DNA of 64,000 nucleotides. It comes from Agapanthus africanus. Taxonomy: Eukaryota > Streptophyta > Magnoliopsida > Asparagales > Amaryllidaceae. Shown here in pieces: positions 21,671-35,921 of the stretch. The first letter of the stretch is position 1, and the number at the start of each line of letters is the position of its first letter. Below the pieces are notes generated by a model that was given only the letters and a program-made list of their open reading frames with translations, searched no databases and was not told where the DNA came from. The stretch is from NCBI GenBank assembly GCA_030015575.1, contig CM057340.1, forward strand, positions 748,719,632 to 748,783,631. Reading direction: 5' to 3'. The position numbers were made by a program, and so were the translations under genes.

Positions 21671-22932
21671 CTCTGGTGTGAATAAGTTTCTTCGTCATTT
21701 AACAACGAATGGGAGACCATGTGGCAACTTGCTACACAGTCATCGGTATCTCCTGATGAGTCATTTTCCTCATTGTTGTCACTATCTTTGTTCTCAAGAA
21801 TATGCTTGAGGAACTCTTCGAGTGTGGCCGGTGTCCATGCCTTCTGGTTATATTCTTCCAGCGCGTCAATGTATTTTTGCAGATCTGTGAGCTTGTCGTC
21901 ATACTCGGCAGGCTGCATAGGCTTATTGGTTTTCTTCTTTTTCTTTGAAGACTTCGGGGGCTTGACGTGAGGATTTTTCCCTTTGTCAACAACTTTTGGT
22001 GCGGGACATGGTTTCAGCATCCCTTCGATGATTTCGGGTTCAAGTGGGCTTTTCCACCTGACTGTTAGACATGCCTGTAGATCCTTCAACATTCTTTTGT
22101 TTTTTTGCTGAAAGAACAACTTCCCATAGAGTTTCTTCTACGAGTGAGCATGATGCCCCCGGCGCGTCCACCTTTTTGGGAGTGTGCTTCTGTAGTCGGT
22201 TTACCCTCCAGTTATCAGACAACGCGAATTTCCCCTGTTGATACTGGTCCTCGACCCAGTTCTTGAAGACATAGCAATCCTCAATTGGGTGGCTCACCAT
22301 TCTGTGATAGGAGAGGTAGTTAGGGTTGTTGACGTCGCCGGGTTGCGGTGGACAGAGCAGTCTGGCAATGTGATGAGTTTATTACGCATTGCCAATTCGA
22401 ATAGTTTCCTCGTCTTATCGCAGGGAAACGAGTAAGCGCGTCCTAGTCTTTCCTCTAAGGATTAGCGCGTACACGCATTGTTTTGGCGAGCAGCCGGTTT
22501 TAGGCCACTCGGTTGTTATGGCGTGTTGGCAACAAAGGCCGCTTTCCCTTCGCCCTTGTTATTTCGAGAGTCCTTATTTGAGGAGGAGGGCCCATTGCCC
22601 CATCTGGTCCATTTGGGCCAGTTTATCAATCAGAGCCTGGAAGGCGGTTGATTTGAAGAATGTTATGAACTGGGACGCAGTCGTTTGAGGATCAAGAGTC
22701 CCGATGAACATGCCCACAGCAGGAGATTCTTCAATACGCTGTTCGCACTTAGACCATAGGTTCCACCACCGAATCGCGTATTGGGCCCAAGTTTCTCCTG
22801 GCTTTACCCTGGCATTGATTAATGTCATGATTGGAGTGCGCTCGCTCGCACTAGCGAACCGCTGTGTGAACAGCAGTTCCATCTCTGTGAATGTCTTTAC
22901 GAAGTCATTTGGGAGCTCCGAGTACCATTCAA
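21671..22932 (-). pseudogene. Third Tat gag fragment, inverted (Tat-3)
   Basis: Minus-strand gag homologous to Tat-1 and Tat-2, from …FEWYSEL at the right end through the gag core (LFTQRFASASERTP, about 22880) and the first knuckle region (about 22300), to the SCHMVSHSLLNDEE segment (about 21680). It lacks ORF1, the gag N-terminus and the second knuckle, and is broken into frames at about 22574, 22300 and 22119-22040. Homology to the other copies ends at the CAAAG at 22932. It is a separate family member rather than the lost 3' end of Tat-1, because it repeats the same gag region. Confidence 0.85.
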
Positions 22933-22943
22933 AGTGCTGGGTT

Positions 22944-24416
22944 CCTTAGCATCCTCGCTATATTTTGTAAGGCATCTAGCATGCAATTTTAAAAAATCTA
23001 GAGTGCTAAGAAACCCATCACCGAGGATCTAACTAGAGAATTAGGGTTTAGCTAACATGTAAACAACTTTACACTAAGTGAACAAGGAATACAACCTTTG
23101 TAGACCGGTCCTTCACTTCTAAAGTTCCGTGTAATAGTCTCTTCGCTCTAAGTAGTGGTCTCCCGGACTCTCGTTAGGCTCCACTAGTCGAAAGGAATGA
23201 GCTTGCTCAAAGATCTTCGAGGCCGAAAATGATCTACATCGAGGAATCTCCAACTCAAGCTACCTCTTCACCAATTGAGAATTAGTGAAGCAACCAACCT
23301 ATACCAAATGGCTAGTCTAGTTTAGATTGATGAAGTAGGAATTTTTCTCACTTTAGAATAATTTTTCTCACTATCTTTCTTCACCTCACTCCAAGCTAGA
23401 GAGCAAGAAGGAGATGAAGAAGAAGCTCAAGAATGATCAATGAATCAAATAGCAACCATGGGTGAGAAAATATCATATATTAACTCATGTAGAGACTTAA
23501 CCAAGGCTAAAGATAATGGTTAGGTTAATAAATATCTAGAGTAAAACAAAATTAGTGGACTAAGTCAATGGTTTCCACAAGCTTCTCCAAGCTTATTCAA
23601 CCATGAGATTTTCCACCTAATTTTGTATTTTCCTTTAATAATTAATTACCCTAATAATCTTTAGTATGATATGAGTCTCATACACCCATGTATAATGTAT
23701 CATCAAGCATGATACAAAGAAAATAATACATTAATATATATCACATATATATTAAATGTACAAGTGAGAAAAAGAAATTCTTAAGTGAGCTAATATTAGT
23801 TAATGTATAATAATATATCAAATATATAATCATACATTAAATTATTAAATCAACACTTGATTTAATAACCCGACTGTATCGCCTACAACCGACTAATATC
23901 ATATATATCAACTTATTGAATCAACACTTGATTCAATAACCCGGCTATATCGCATATAACCGACCGATATCACATATCGCGATATTAGAATACGGTATCA
24001 CATACACGTATTAATCTCGGTCCTGCACATATCACATATGTGCCCTACTTCGTTTCGCTTGAGCCAGGAAACCTCTGTGTAGGACTCTAAAGACTCGTCA
24101 ATACGCCGGCAATAGGTAATGATCATATCAGTTACCCATAAGCCGTCAGCGGTACTAGCTGGACGTAACGTCTACACGGGTATTGAGCGATCAGAAGATC
24201 AACAAGCAAGCTTGTTCATACTCCCGTGAATCCAATAAGTAACACCACTGTACAGTCCGGTCTCTTCGTCTGATATATCACATATCTAGTCTGGGGGTGG
24301 TACACGTCAGACCCCAATAACTTGATAAGTCATGCCGACATGAGGCTCATAACGGGTCGAGAAACTATTGATAACACTTACCAGCAAATCTCATCATCAG
24401 CCCTGGCCAGGGACTT
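22944..24416. repeat. Dispersed 1.47-kb AT-rich repeat, copy A
   Basis: Starts CCTTAGCATCC and ends …CCCTGGCCAGGGACTT. It is colinear with 47274-48740 in the same orientation over nearly the same length, with shared blocks such as GACTCTAAAGACTCGTCAAT and GTCAGCGGTACTAGCTGGAC. Repeated ATATCACATAT words run through it. No coding capacity. It looks like an LTR or a non-autonomous element, but I see no terminal TG...CA or target duplication, so the class stays open. Confidence 0.6.
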
Positions 24417-25192
24417 CCTGTTATAGCCAATCGAGCACAGCGCAACATCAACCTCTAATACCGGGAGAGACGAAATCCCTCCTATCGCTCATTGCCTCCA
24501 TATGACTCAGGACTGTACCCAAAAACCACCATTTTCCGCTCTCTCTTTAAAATGGTAAGGTGGAAATCAAAGAACAGTGGGAATCACACAAGACTCTATG
24601 ACGATCTTGGGTCTATAGTCTAACATGTACCAGTGTCACCAGAGAACTGCTATCTGACGTTAGGTATAATACCATCTAGGAGTTCTCGGCGGGTCCTTTT
24701 CAGTGTACCCAGAGTCACACCTCGCTTCCCAGTATACGGGCAGAGGACGTGACGAGGCCGCTACGTATTTACTCAGAAGTAAACATGCTAAGTGTATCTA
24801 AGCAATATAAAATGTAATGTACACAAGAGACAAGATATAAATGAACAACAACTTTATTTATTAACATTCTTTTTACAATACAATGAAAAGTAAAAACATG
24901 GAATGAAAGCAATGCCTAAACAGTGGCATAACAGAAATAAAAATGGAATAAGTACAAGTGACTACAGCTCTGAGTCTTTGGTGTACTTCTCAGGGGCCTG
25001 CTCCAAATGCTCCTGACTGGTCTCATATTCCTCAGCATCGGGTCTTCCTGACAATATTCCAAAGAAGAAGAGAAAAAGGAATGTCGTCAGCGAACAATCG
25101 CTCGGTAAGTCCCAAAGATGAGAGAGAAGTAGAATAGACAGAGAGAGTATAGTTTTTTATAATGTTTTATTATAATATTAGCGCAGTTGTTT
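24417..25192. other. Unassigned non-coding stretch
   Basis: About 780 bp between repeat copy A and the tandem LTR array. No ORF of note and no recognisable LTR end. An AT-rich part near 24780-24950 and a mixed region follow. It may be further sequence of the element that supplied copy A. Confidence 0.4.
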
Positions 25193-28100
25193 TGTCACGA
25201 TCCAAAATATTAGCTCGTGACCGGCACTTAAATTACGCAACGTCTACAGACGTAACGTAACCTAAGTAAGCCGAAACCCAGAAATCTAAACCTTACAATA
25301 GAAATAAGTAAAGAAAACATTTACAACATTTAGAAACTTAAGTAAAAATCCTTAAAACTTCACTTAACCCTTTTCCTTGGTTTTCATAAAAATTTCGGCA
25401 GCACCTCCTTTGTAAAAACTAGCCCCGAAAACGGGTACAACAAAGAATATAATGAAAGCATCCCAAACGGGAGCAAAACACGCCCAACGACGGAAACAAC
25501 ACCACAAGTATAAATAACAAGTATACGACGCACAATGGCGAAGATCCACAATAAGAAATAAAGTAAAGCAAGACATCAACCCCAAAAGCGAACATAAAAA
25601 CCCATTGCTCAAGTCTCGCAACTACAAGTCTTCTAAGTCTGCAACATATACAATTACTAGTTTCTGATTTGATGGAGTGACTAGATACAACATGAATAAC
25701 AAGTACGGGAGGGGCACGATCCAACATGTACCACCTACCAAAACAAATCACCCAAAAGCAAGCTGTGTGCCAGCGATGCCGCTACTGATCCAAGCGGACA
25801 ACCTGCATGAACTGTAGCACAACGGGGGTGAGTTGCCAACTCGTGAGTAGAAAACATCAACAGGTAGAAATCGAAATAAACAACGATTCCTAGATCAACT
25901 ATATCATAAAGGTAATACTATGATATCTAGGGTAACCGTATCTGCATATGTGCCAACACAATATAAATGCCTAACAACAAGTGTATATCACCCAACAATG
26001 AATCAATGCATGTATGCAGGTGGATCTCGTCCAACAATAAAATCAATGCATGTATGCAGTGGATCTCGTCCACGTGTCAACCACTGACACAACAACTCCT
26101 GCATGTAAATATCATAAAAGCATATGCAGGTAAATATGAGGATATCAAAGAATGTGTGTCCATCAATACCACATCACAATCATGGAAACCTGGGGGTCTA
26201 TCACCGACACCCGAAACATCATGAATACCCGTGTCTAACATCGACACGTAAATCCTCATAACTCAGGCGCTGTCACCACGACTGGCCCTGATATCATGTC
26301 CGTACATCACTCCGGTCAGTATCCCCACGATAACCGCCGAGTCCAAAAACTATCATCGGTAGGTAGTGGTCCCCCTGTCAGGCTTATCGTCTACACCACG
26401 AAGTCACCACTCGCCCCGGGGTACTATACCGAGTCCACCATATACCCGCAGACGGTGCCTCCTGCTCCTCGAATCGGGCTTCACATGCCAATCTCAGAAC
26501 CGATAAATCACATGGTGGACGCACTGAAATTTCATATCAAGAGAAACCGGGTTTTCAAACAACACATAATTTCTTGAAATACCACCATGGTCTTAAATCC
26601 ATAAATCACATGAAATCCATATCTCAATGCGTAAATCCATAAAAAACTGATATATGCAATATAAAACAACAATATGAGCATATTAAGGAAAAACCACTCT
26701 TTTAAATGAATCCAGCTTTAAAATATATCATGCGGTTCCCAAATTCTCCGAAATCAAGTGCAGCATCATATGAAGTGTACATGTAACTGTAGCAAGGTAT
26801 AAGTATCTATATGTAATCAAGTATGTATGATGCATTTCACAAGTGCAATGGCGCAATAGTCAACGTCTCAATATCACATGTCAATGTAATACCACCTAGG
26901 GGTATATGCAACTATAGCGAGATATGTGAGTGTACATGTCAGTATGTATACATGATGTACATGTAGCTGTTGCAAAATATATGGGTGTACATTTCAATAT
27001 ATCGTGCAACCTAGCATAGTGATATGAACATGGCAGTATATCATAACATGATATAGCAATTCTACTGTGTAAGTGACATGGCAATTATCGATGAAGAAGT
27101 GTGTGAGCCGTCAAATCTGTGTATGTGTAACATACGCATCATCGATAATAGTGTAGGTGTACTAGCACAGGTATAAGAAATGCAATGAGAATAGCATGAA
27201 TGCAGCATAATGCATATAATGAATCAAATGCTATAGGGTATACATATCAATAAGACCGGGTCGGTGAATCTATCAATCGGCATCCAGCCTCATAATATCA
27301 CGTACGGTACAATCCATCGTACGACATCCTCTAATCAGGGGTGTGGATAAATCAACAGGTAGAAGTCAACGCGTACGGTAACCTAACGTACAACATTAAC
27401 AAATAGGGATTCTACCAACCTATACAACATCGGGGTACGGATCTAAGTCTCGTACGGCATATCACTCATTATGCAATCATTATCCATAAAAATATATACC
27501 TATCTCTCAGGTCACATCCATGCCAATCTCGTATCAGGGGACCTACAAAGGTATCAACCATCACATATCGACTCGAATCCATATAACGATCTATCACACT
27601 AAGTCATCATATCACATCGTATACCCGTTCATTACACTAATATCTCGCAACACATTAGTATAAATATCACACTTGTTCTCTTTCAAATATTACTCATCAC
27701 GATTCACTTATCATTTCATACTCTCCTAAACCAATATGTTCACTAATGTCCACTTCTATCATATTATCTTTTGCAAGTCCTAAAATCATATCAGTCGCCT
27801 ATTATTTATCAGGATATAATAATCAAACGATCTTTCAATCCAATATTTGCGGGGGCGCTATACGCCATCCACCCGACTTCCCCGGTAGATATAAATCTAC
27901 TCACCTGCTAAACTCCTCGCTTAGCCGTAATCGATGCGCTTCGTCGTCTCGGAATCCACGCGAAGATACCTACAATCAATACGAATTCGCAAAGCTATTA
28001 ACACCAAATTCCGAAATCCAAAATACGGCACGCGGTGCGCTCATAGGTTAGAACCTATAGCCTACACATGCAAAACAATCAACTACCTTTGTCGTTGACG

Positions 28101-29399
28101 TACAAACATCCAACGACCAAATACAACATCCAAACTCAAAACCAATAATCCAAATATCGGAAAACGCAGCCGAAACCCTAAATAGGGTCGCTATACATGA
28201 AAACCGCCACATTAAAACCCAATAATACCAATACGCATTTACAAACACAATAAATATCGTAGGTATTAATATTTACGTCAACTCCAATTTCATTTAAAAC
28301 CCACGCCAAATTTTACCGAAAAGCTAGTAAGCAGCTTATATCATTTTCTCTCAATTTAGCACAAGCCTAGAAATTTAACAATTCTAGCGATTTCAAACAT
28401 CATATAATAGTTTAACCAAGCTATCCAAATCACTTTCATATTTTTAATCTTTCCCAAAAATAAGTTAGAAAAACCTAGTTTGCCATTAAGCTTAATAGGC
28501 GATTAGGAAAAAATAACAATTATCATTTCCACAAAATACTTAACTTTTCCAAATCTACACATCTTGCTTAACAACATAAGCACATCAAAATCCTAACTTG
28601 ATTTCACAATTATTATCATGAATTAATTTAAACATAAACTTTAAAGTTATAATAAACACTTAATTAAGCAAGCTTAAAGAATTAAGCAACAAATTAGGAT
28701 TAGGGTTAGGATTTATGCCTCATAAACAAGATCTCAATTTTTGCAATATCACCAAAATTAACCCTCCAAAATGATGCTTTTTCATGAAGATCCATGCTAG
28801 ATTTGACTTAAGAATTAATGGGTATGAATTTATTTATGAATTTGTGTAATTATTTGTGGATTTTTGAACAATTTTTGTGAAGCTTTTTGAAGTGAAATGG
28901 AGTGTGCAAAGAGAGAGGGCAGCAAGCATAAGGTTCGGCCATGAGCAAGGGTGGGGGGTTTTGTGAAAAATGGTGAAGAAAAATCTAGCTAAAAATAGCA
29001 ATAAATGCTAATCAATGCTTTAAAGTCCTTTTTGCCAGCTTTTCATTCCTTTTCTTTTCTTTTAAAAATTAATTCCTTTTGTCTCCAAAATATCATGATA
29101 TTTAAAGATAAGGTTCTAAACCAAATCTTGTGATTATCTTAGCAATGATTCTCATTAGAACTAATTACCACAATTTACGTGTATAATTTACCACTTAAAA
29201 TAATATTTTATTAGGAAAAAATTTTATTTGAACCAAAACTTCCCATTGACCCCCAAAGTTCACGCACCAGCTTTATTTTAGCTAAATTAGGTGCCGGAAA
29301 GTTTATACGGAAGCTTGATCAAAATCAGTTAAAACGGAAAATACCGACTATTTTACCCTAAAATGGAAAAATTCGTATAACGATTTCAGAAATGTTACA
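25193..29399 (-). repeat. Left LTR of the tandem array (4.2 kb)
   Basis: Sense strand is minus: it starts TGTAACATTTCTG at 29399 and ends CGTGACA at 25193. At 4207 bp it is in the size range of large Tekay/Del LTRs. The stretch 25360-26655 is absent from the right LTR. Frames found inside are short and judged non-coding. Confidence 0.82.
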
Positions 29400-29417
29400 A
29401 TCTTTCCCCCTTAAAGA
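29400..29417 (-). other. Polypurine tract of the tandem element
   Basis: The minus strand reads TTTAAGGGGGAAAGAT directly before TGTAACA of the LTR. The equivalent in the second unit lies at about 35922-35939. Confidence 0.82.
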
Positions 29418-30039
29418 AATTCGGTCCCCGAATTTAAATTTAAATTTAAACTCCCAAATGCTAAAAGATTGCAATAAACAGCTAAATCAACGGGGCTCCG
29501 AAATAACGGAAGAAACAGAAAACCACAACGCATCCTGCGTCCCGGAAAAATGAGTACTAAACTCAAAACCGATCTCCGTCAAGCGTTACGTAAATCATCA
29601 GACTTGCACGCATATCATCGGAGTCACAATGGAGATACAGATCTCGAAATCCGCTACTGAAATCCAATATACACTAAGCAAATACTATAATGCACATATA
29701 TATAGTACGCATCCTTGAAAAAGCTCTAAATACCGAATAAATCATATGCAAAATCCTTTCTGAATTGCCGCGTAATGCGTAACTCACGGCACAAGTGGCA
29801 GACGCTCATTGTTAAACTAATAATATACTAGCATACATGTTTTGCCAAAATATGCGTCCCGCCTTTTTGAAACATCCCAAAAGGTTTATTTGTAAACGTT
29901 CGTGTCACTCGCAGACACGTAAGAAATAGCGAGACTATGCTCCTTTTTGAAAACCTCTAGGTAAACTTTTTATGCATGCAAAGTACACAGGTACCGTCCT
30001 CGGATCAGTCCTGTTAGGGTACTACAAAGTATAGGGCCT

Positions 30040-30900
30040 CATCATGAAAACAAAGTGCTCAAAAGCAAAATCAGCCTCAAAAGGCGTATCCAACAATCAC
30101 GTGCGTCTGGTGCACACGAAAATCAAATCCAAATACAAGTGCCAATATGCACGAAAGCAAAACTAAATACAACCGGTATGCACAAAAGCATCTGTCCAGT
30201 GCAACAGGTGTGCACGACAACAACATCCAGTGCATCTATAGTGCACGAAAATCTCAACTAGTGCAACTGTCATGTACGAACGAAAATCCCAATCGAGTGC
30301 ATCCAGTGTGCACAAATACAATCTGAATCAAGTGCATCCTATATGCACGAATAAAAATCTAAATCAAGCGCCTAATATGCGCAAAATCCGACCCAAGCGC
30401 GTCAGGTCCGTAATAAGCATTAAGTGTAGTAGCATGCACGAAAACGAACATCAAGTATGCACGCGCACGAAAACACAAATCCGGTAAAATGAATGCTCAA
30501 AGGTATAAATCAAGTGCAACTAATGCACGAAATAACAATCCTGCGCATCCAGTGCACGAAATATCAAATGCTGTTCATCCCATGCAAGAAATATCATCAA
30601 TAACTCAAATGCGTATGAAAACCACACGAGCGTACCAAGGTGTATAAAAATCATAAAAGTGTGCAACTGCGTGCACAAAACACGTATCAATGCACTGCAA
30701 GCACATATGAGCTATACCGAGTGCTAAAATCAAATCGAGTGCGTACCACACACATATATCAAATCAACTGTATGAAATCCACGAAATCATAAACATATGC
30801 AGTTAAGGCACAAAATCAATATCAAGTGCAAATAGATATGCACAAATCACGAACCAATATAACAGTTTGTAAAACGTATATCCAGTGCAACAACTATGCA
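30040..30900. repeat. Degenerate GTGCA/TGCAC minisatellite (unit 1)
   Basis: Words such as AAGTGCATCC…GTGCACAAAT and AGTGCAAC…ATGCACGAAA recur about every 25-40 bp. GTGCA and TGCAC are reverse complements, so neighbouring words can pair. The homologous stretch in the second unit is about 36570-37430. Confidence 0.65.
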
Positions 30901-32996
30901 CAAAATGTAAATACCCAGTAGGTGCAGCCATGGTGCACAAAATATCATGAAACACAAAATCCAAGCGATATAAGCGTGATACTCGGATCACAACGCAAAT
31001 CGCAACAAATGACATTGAGGTACACCTCCTACAATATCGAAGAAAAAGTCGGTGCGCCCAAACTGGCAGAGCAAGAACATCCGCTCGCCTCCTGCCAACG
31101 GTCTGGCGTCCTCTGTCTCTGGGTCCTCAGAATACACGTAACACATCTGATCCTCGGTGCAAATCTTATTGCAGCAGTGTCATGGAAGGAACCGGCTCAA
31201 GGTCTCTTCCGATCTCGCCTACACCGAATTATACGGAGGCCGGTACTCTTACATAATCTTTCTCGTTCTCTGGACATCTGCATTCTCAGCACAACTTTTC
31301 CTCGGAAACTGGCCGTATCACAATGCTTCTGTACACATCCGATCTCTAATCTCAATGGGGAGTAACAACAGCTCGTTAACGTCCCGCACAAACCTCTTGC
31401 TCCACTCGTCTTCATTATCGTCCACTTGACATCGCATCATGCTATCTGCGTACCGCAAATATTCTCGGCTACAGTCAATCCGGAGTCTCTCACACGGAGT
31501 CGAACTACGAACACGGTATCTTCATCACTCTATCGAAGATATCTAGCCGAACACGTCCTAGGGAACCCGTCCCAACAATCGGAGGAATACTCAATATTTG
31601 TCCGTTCTCGATCAACTCACAACATACCTGGGTGAGGTCCTCTATCCGAAGCTGGTCATGTTGCTGATCTCCTATCACAGGATATCCGGACGACGTTAAA
31701 CTTTTCGATCGAGTCATCAAATGTCCCAAAATTTTCCGAGAGCTCAACATCTAAGCACGGTTTAAGAATATTCGGTATATGCCACAGTATCTATGGACCG
31801 ACCGTAGAAGGGCAGACCCAAGCCTCGCTGATGGCACCGCTAAACTGCCGCAAACCCTAAGGTTCAAAAGCGGTTTCATGGTCATCACGTCGAGTTAGGG
31901 TTTCATTCTTCTAGAGGGTCCACAGAAGCACTTGCATGTCCTTCCGAATACTTTAAACTTGGAAAAATGGGTTTTCTGACATTCGTTCGAACCTTTCAAC
32001 TCTGCCCAGACGACATGTGAACATCCTTCGTCTGCATTCTAAACAATGCCCCCAATCCTCAAGTATAGACGATATATCAACGGTCATCTCTGGGTCGGTC
32101 TACTCTAGACCTGAGTAAGACTCTCCTCACTGGCAATCTTCAACTCAACTGGGCCTGCGTCGGCGCATCAATCAGACGAATCACCTTCGTATCTTAACTC
32201 AAGATAGACTAGCTATCACCTGTCGCCTCTCTGCCTGAAAGCTCCAGCGATCTCAGATCGAAAGCTTTGGAAGCGACATCACATCAATCACAGAAACATC
32301 TGGGTCATTTGTCTGCACGGTAGACGACATCACAACTCTGAGGTATGCCGTACCTCAACAGTCCTCTCACAACAGGCAGCCTCTAACAATGGCCTGATCA
32401 TCCGGTACACAACCGCACACTCGTCTCACACGAGGGGTCACAACAATATAACACTACATCGATACGTTCCCATGTCACCAGAAAACACGATGGTCAGTCC
32501 TCGTCCACGATGAGCTCACCCTGAACGCATCACCAGCAGCAGCTCAATCTGCGCTCAAACCATGGTGACAGGAACCTCAATCAAGTATCGACGAAAAGAT
32601 CAAAGGGCTGAAAAGAGTCAACAGATCCCAAAATGGATACATGATCATAAGGAGGAGTAAAATCACTGAGAGTATGATCATGGAAGCAAATAAAATCAAG
32701 TATCTCAATGGGTGTAAAATCAAAGGAATGAAAAGAATCTCCAGTCTCAAGATATGTACATCCTAAGGTCACTTAAGTGGAGTATCGTATCGTAAATATG
32801 CCGCGGAACATACGTACGGTACGTCACTCTACTCAAGCTACATACTCCATCAATCAGGGTCAGCCTATGAAACGAAAGCTCGGGTCTAACACCCCCTTGT
32901 TCAAGTCTAAGTTCCGTAAGGTCAAGCCTAGGTTCTAATTATATCCGTCCTAGACCCCACATAGTCAAACCTAGATTCGAACTAAGGTTAAACCTA

Positions 32997-33010
32997 GCGC
33001 TCTGATACCA
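32997..33010 (-). other. Primer-binding site, initiator tRNA-Met
   Basis: The minus strand reads TGGTATCAGAGCGC, 4 nt inside the LTR end. TGGTATCAGAGC complements the 3' end of plant initiator tRNA-Met (GCTCTGATACCA), the usual primer of chromoviruses. Confidence 0.9.
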
Positions 33011-33014
33011 ACTT

Positions 33015-35921
33015 TGTCACGACCCAAAATATTAGCTCGTGACCAGCACTTAAATTACGCAACGTCTACAGGCGTAACATAACCTAAGTAAGCTGAAACC
33101 CAGAAATCTAAACCTTACAATAGAAGTAAGTAAAGAAAACATTTACAACATTTAGAAACTTAAGTAAAAATCCTTAAACAACATAAAACAACAATATGAG
33201 CATATTAAGGGAAAACCGCTCTTTTAAATGAATCCAGCTTTAAAATAAATCATGCGGTTCCCAAATTCTCTGAAATCAAGTGCAGCATCATATGAAGTGT
33301 ACATGTAACTGTAGTAAGGTATAAGTATCTACATGTAATCAAGTATGTATGATGCATTTCATAAGTGCAATGGCGCAATAGTCAACGTCTCAATATTACA
33401 TGTCAATGCAATACCACCTAGGGGTATATGCAACTGTAGCGAGATATGTGGGTGTACATGTCAGTATGTATGCATGATGTACATGTAGCTGTTGCAAAGT
33501 ATGTGGGTGTACATGTCAATATATCGTGCAACCTAGCATAGTGATATGAACATGGTAGTATATCATAACATGATATAACAATTCTACTGTGTAAGTGACA
33601 TAGCAATTATCGATGAAGAAGTTTGTGAGCCGGCAAATCTGTGTATATGTAACATACGCATCATCGATAATGGTGTAGGTGCACTAGCACAGGTATAAGA
33701 AATGCAATGAGAATAGCATGAATGCAGCATAATGCATATAATGAATCAAATGCTATGGGGTATACATATCAATAAGACCGGGTCTGTGAATCCATCAATC
33801 GGCATCCAGCCTTACAATATCACGTACGGTACAATCCATCGTACGACATCCTCTAATCAGGGGTATGGATAAATCAACAGGTAAAAGTCACCGCGTACGG
33901 TAACCTAATGTACAACATTAACAAATAGGGATTCTATCAACCTATACAACATCGGGGTATGGATCTAAGTCTCGTACGGCATATCACTCATTATGCAATC
34001 ATTATCCATAAAAATATATACCTATCTCTCAGGTCACATCCATGTCAATTTCGTATCAGGGGACCCACAAAGGTATCAACCATTACATATCGACTCGAAT
34101 CCATATAACGACCTATCACACTAAGTCATCATATCACATCATATACCCGTTCATTACACTAATATCTCGCAACACATTAGTATAAACATCACGCTTGTTC
34201 TCTTTCAAATATTACTCATCATGATTCACTTATCATTTCATATTCTCCTAAACCAATATGTTCACTAATGTCCACTTCTATCATATTATCTTTTGCAAGT
34301 CCTAAAATCATATCAGTCGCCTATCATTTATCAGGATATAATAATCAAACGATCTTTCAATCCAATATTTGCAGGGGTGCTATACGCCATCCACCCGACT
34401 TCTCCGGTAGATATAAATCTACTCACCTGCTAAACTCCTCGCTTAGCCGTAGTCGATGTGCTTCGTCGTCTCGGAATCCACGCGAAGGTACCTACAATCA
34501 ATACGAATTCATAAAGCTATTAACACCAAATTCCGAAATCCAAAATACGGCACGCGGTGCGCTCATAGGTTAGAACCTATAGCCTACACATGCAAAATAA
34601 TCAACTACCCTTGTCTTTGACGTACAAACATCAAACGACCAAATACAACATCCAAACTCAAAACCAATAATCCAAATATCGGAAAACGTAGCCGAAACCC
34701 TAAATAGGATCGTTATACATGAAAACCGCCACACTAAAACCCAATAATATCAATACGCATTTACAAACACAATAAATATCGTAGGTATCAATATTTACGT
34801 CAACTCCAATTTCATTTAAAACCCACGCCAAATTTTACTGAAAAGCTAGTAAGCAACTTATATAATTTTCTCTCAATTTAGCACAAGCCTAGAAATTTAA
34901 CAATTCTAGCGATTTCAAATATCATATAATAGCTTAACTAAGCCATCCAAACCACTTTCATATTTTAAATATTTCCCAAAAATGAGTTAGAAAAACCTAG
35001 TTTGCGATTAAGCTTAATAGGCGATTAGAAAAAAATAACAATTATCATTTCCACAAAATACTTAACTTTTCCAAATCTACACATCTTGCTTAACAACATA
35101 AGCACATCAAAATCCTAACTTGATTAGACAATTATTATCATGAATTAATTTAAACATAAACTTTAAAGCTATAATAAACACTTAATTAAGCAAGCTTAAA
35201 GAATTAAGCAACAAATTAGGATTAGGGTTAGGATTTATACCTCATAAACAAGATCTTAATTTTTGCAACATCACCAAAATTAACCCTCCAAAATGATGCT
35301 TTTTCATGAAGATCCATGCTAGATTTGGCTTAAGAATTAATGGGTATGAATTTATTTATGAATTTGTGGAATTATTTGTGGATTTTTGAACAATTTTTGT
35401 GAAGCTTTTTGAAGTGAAATGGAGTGTGCAAAGAGAGAGGGCAGCAAGCATAAGGTTCGGCCATGAGCAAGGGTGGGGGGTTTTGTGAAAAATGGTGAAG
35501 AAAAATCTAGCTAAAAATAGCAATAAATGCTAATTAATGCTTTAAAGTCCTTTTTGCCAGCTTTTCATTCCTTTTCTTTTCTTTTAAAAATTAATTCCTT
35601 TTGTCTCCAAAATATCATGATATTTAAAGAGAAGGTTCTAAACCAAATCTTGTGATTATCTTAGTAATGATTCTCATTAGAAGTAATTACCATAATTTAC
35701 GTGTATAATTTATCACTTAAAATAATATTTTATTAGAGAAAAATTCTATTTGAACCAAAACTTTCCATTGACCCCCAAAGTTCGCGCACTAGATTTATTT
35801 TAGCTAAACTAGGTGCCGGAAAGTTTATACAGAAGCTTGATCAAAATCGGTTAAAACGGAAAATACCGACTATTTTACCCTAAAACGGAAAAATTCGTAT
35901 AACGATTTCAGAAATGTTACA
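33015..35921 (-). repeat. Right LTR of the tandem array (2.9 kb, internally deleted)
   Basis: Same ends as the left LTR but 1300 bp shorter, because the segment equivalent to 25360-26655 is missing. The junction is at about 33180. Scattered substitutions elsewhere. Confidence 0.82.

Larger units (their letters stand above)
29400..33014 (-). other. Internal region 1 of the tandem element, non-coding
   Basis: 3.6 kb between PBS and polypurine tract. Protease, reverse transcriptase and integrase motifs are absent in all frames; the longest frame is 147 codons and resembles nothing. A degenerate array of GTGCA…TGCACGAAA words fills about 30040-30900. It is 90 percent or more similar to internal region 2, so both derive from one non-autonomous master. 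Confidence 0.75.

Noticed and set aside
25364..25751. Minus-strand frames of 85 and 110 codons in the left LTR
   Set aside because: They overlap in different frames inside U3/R-type LTR sequence and have no recognised motif.
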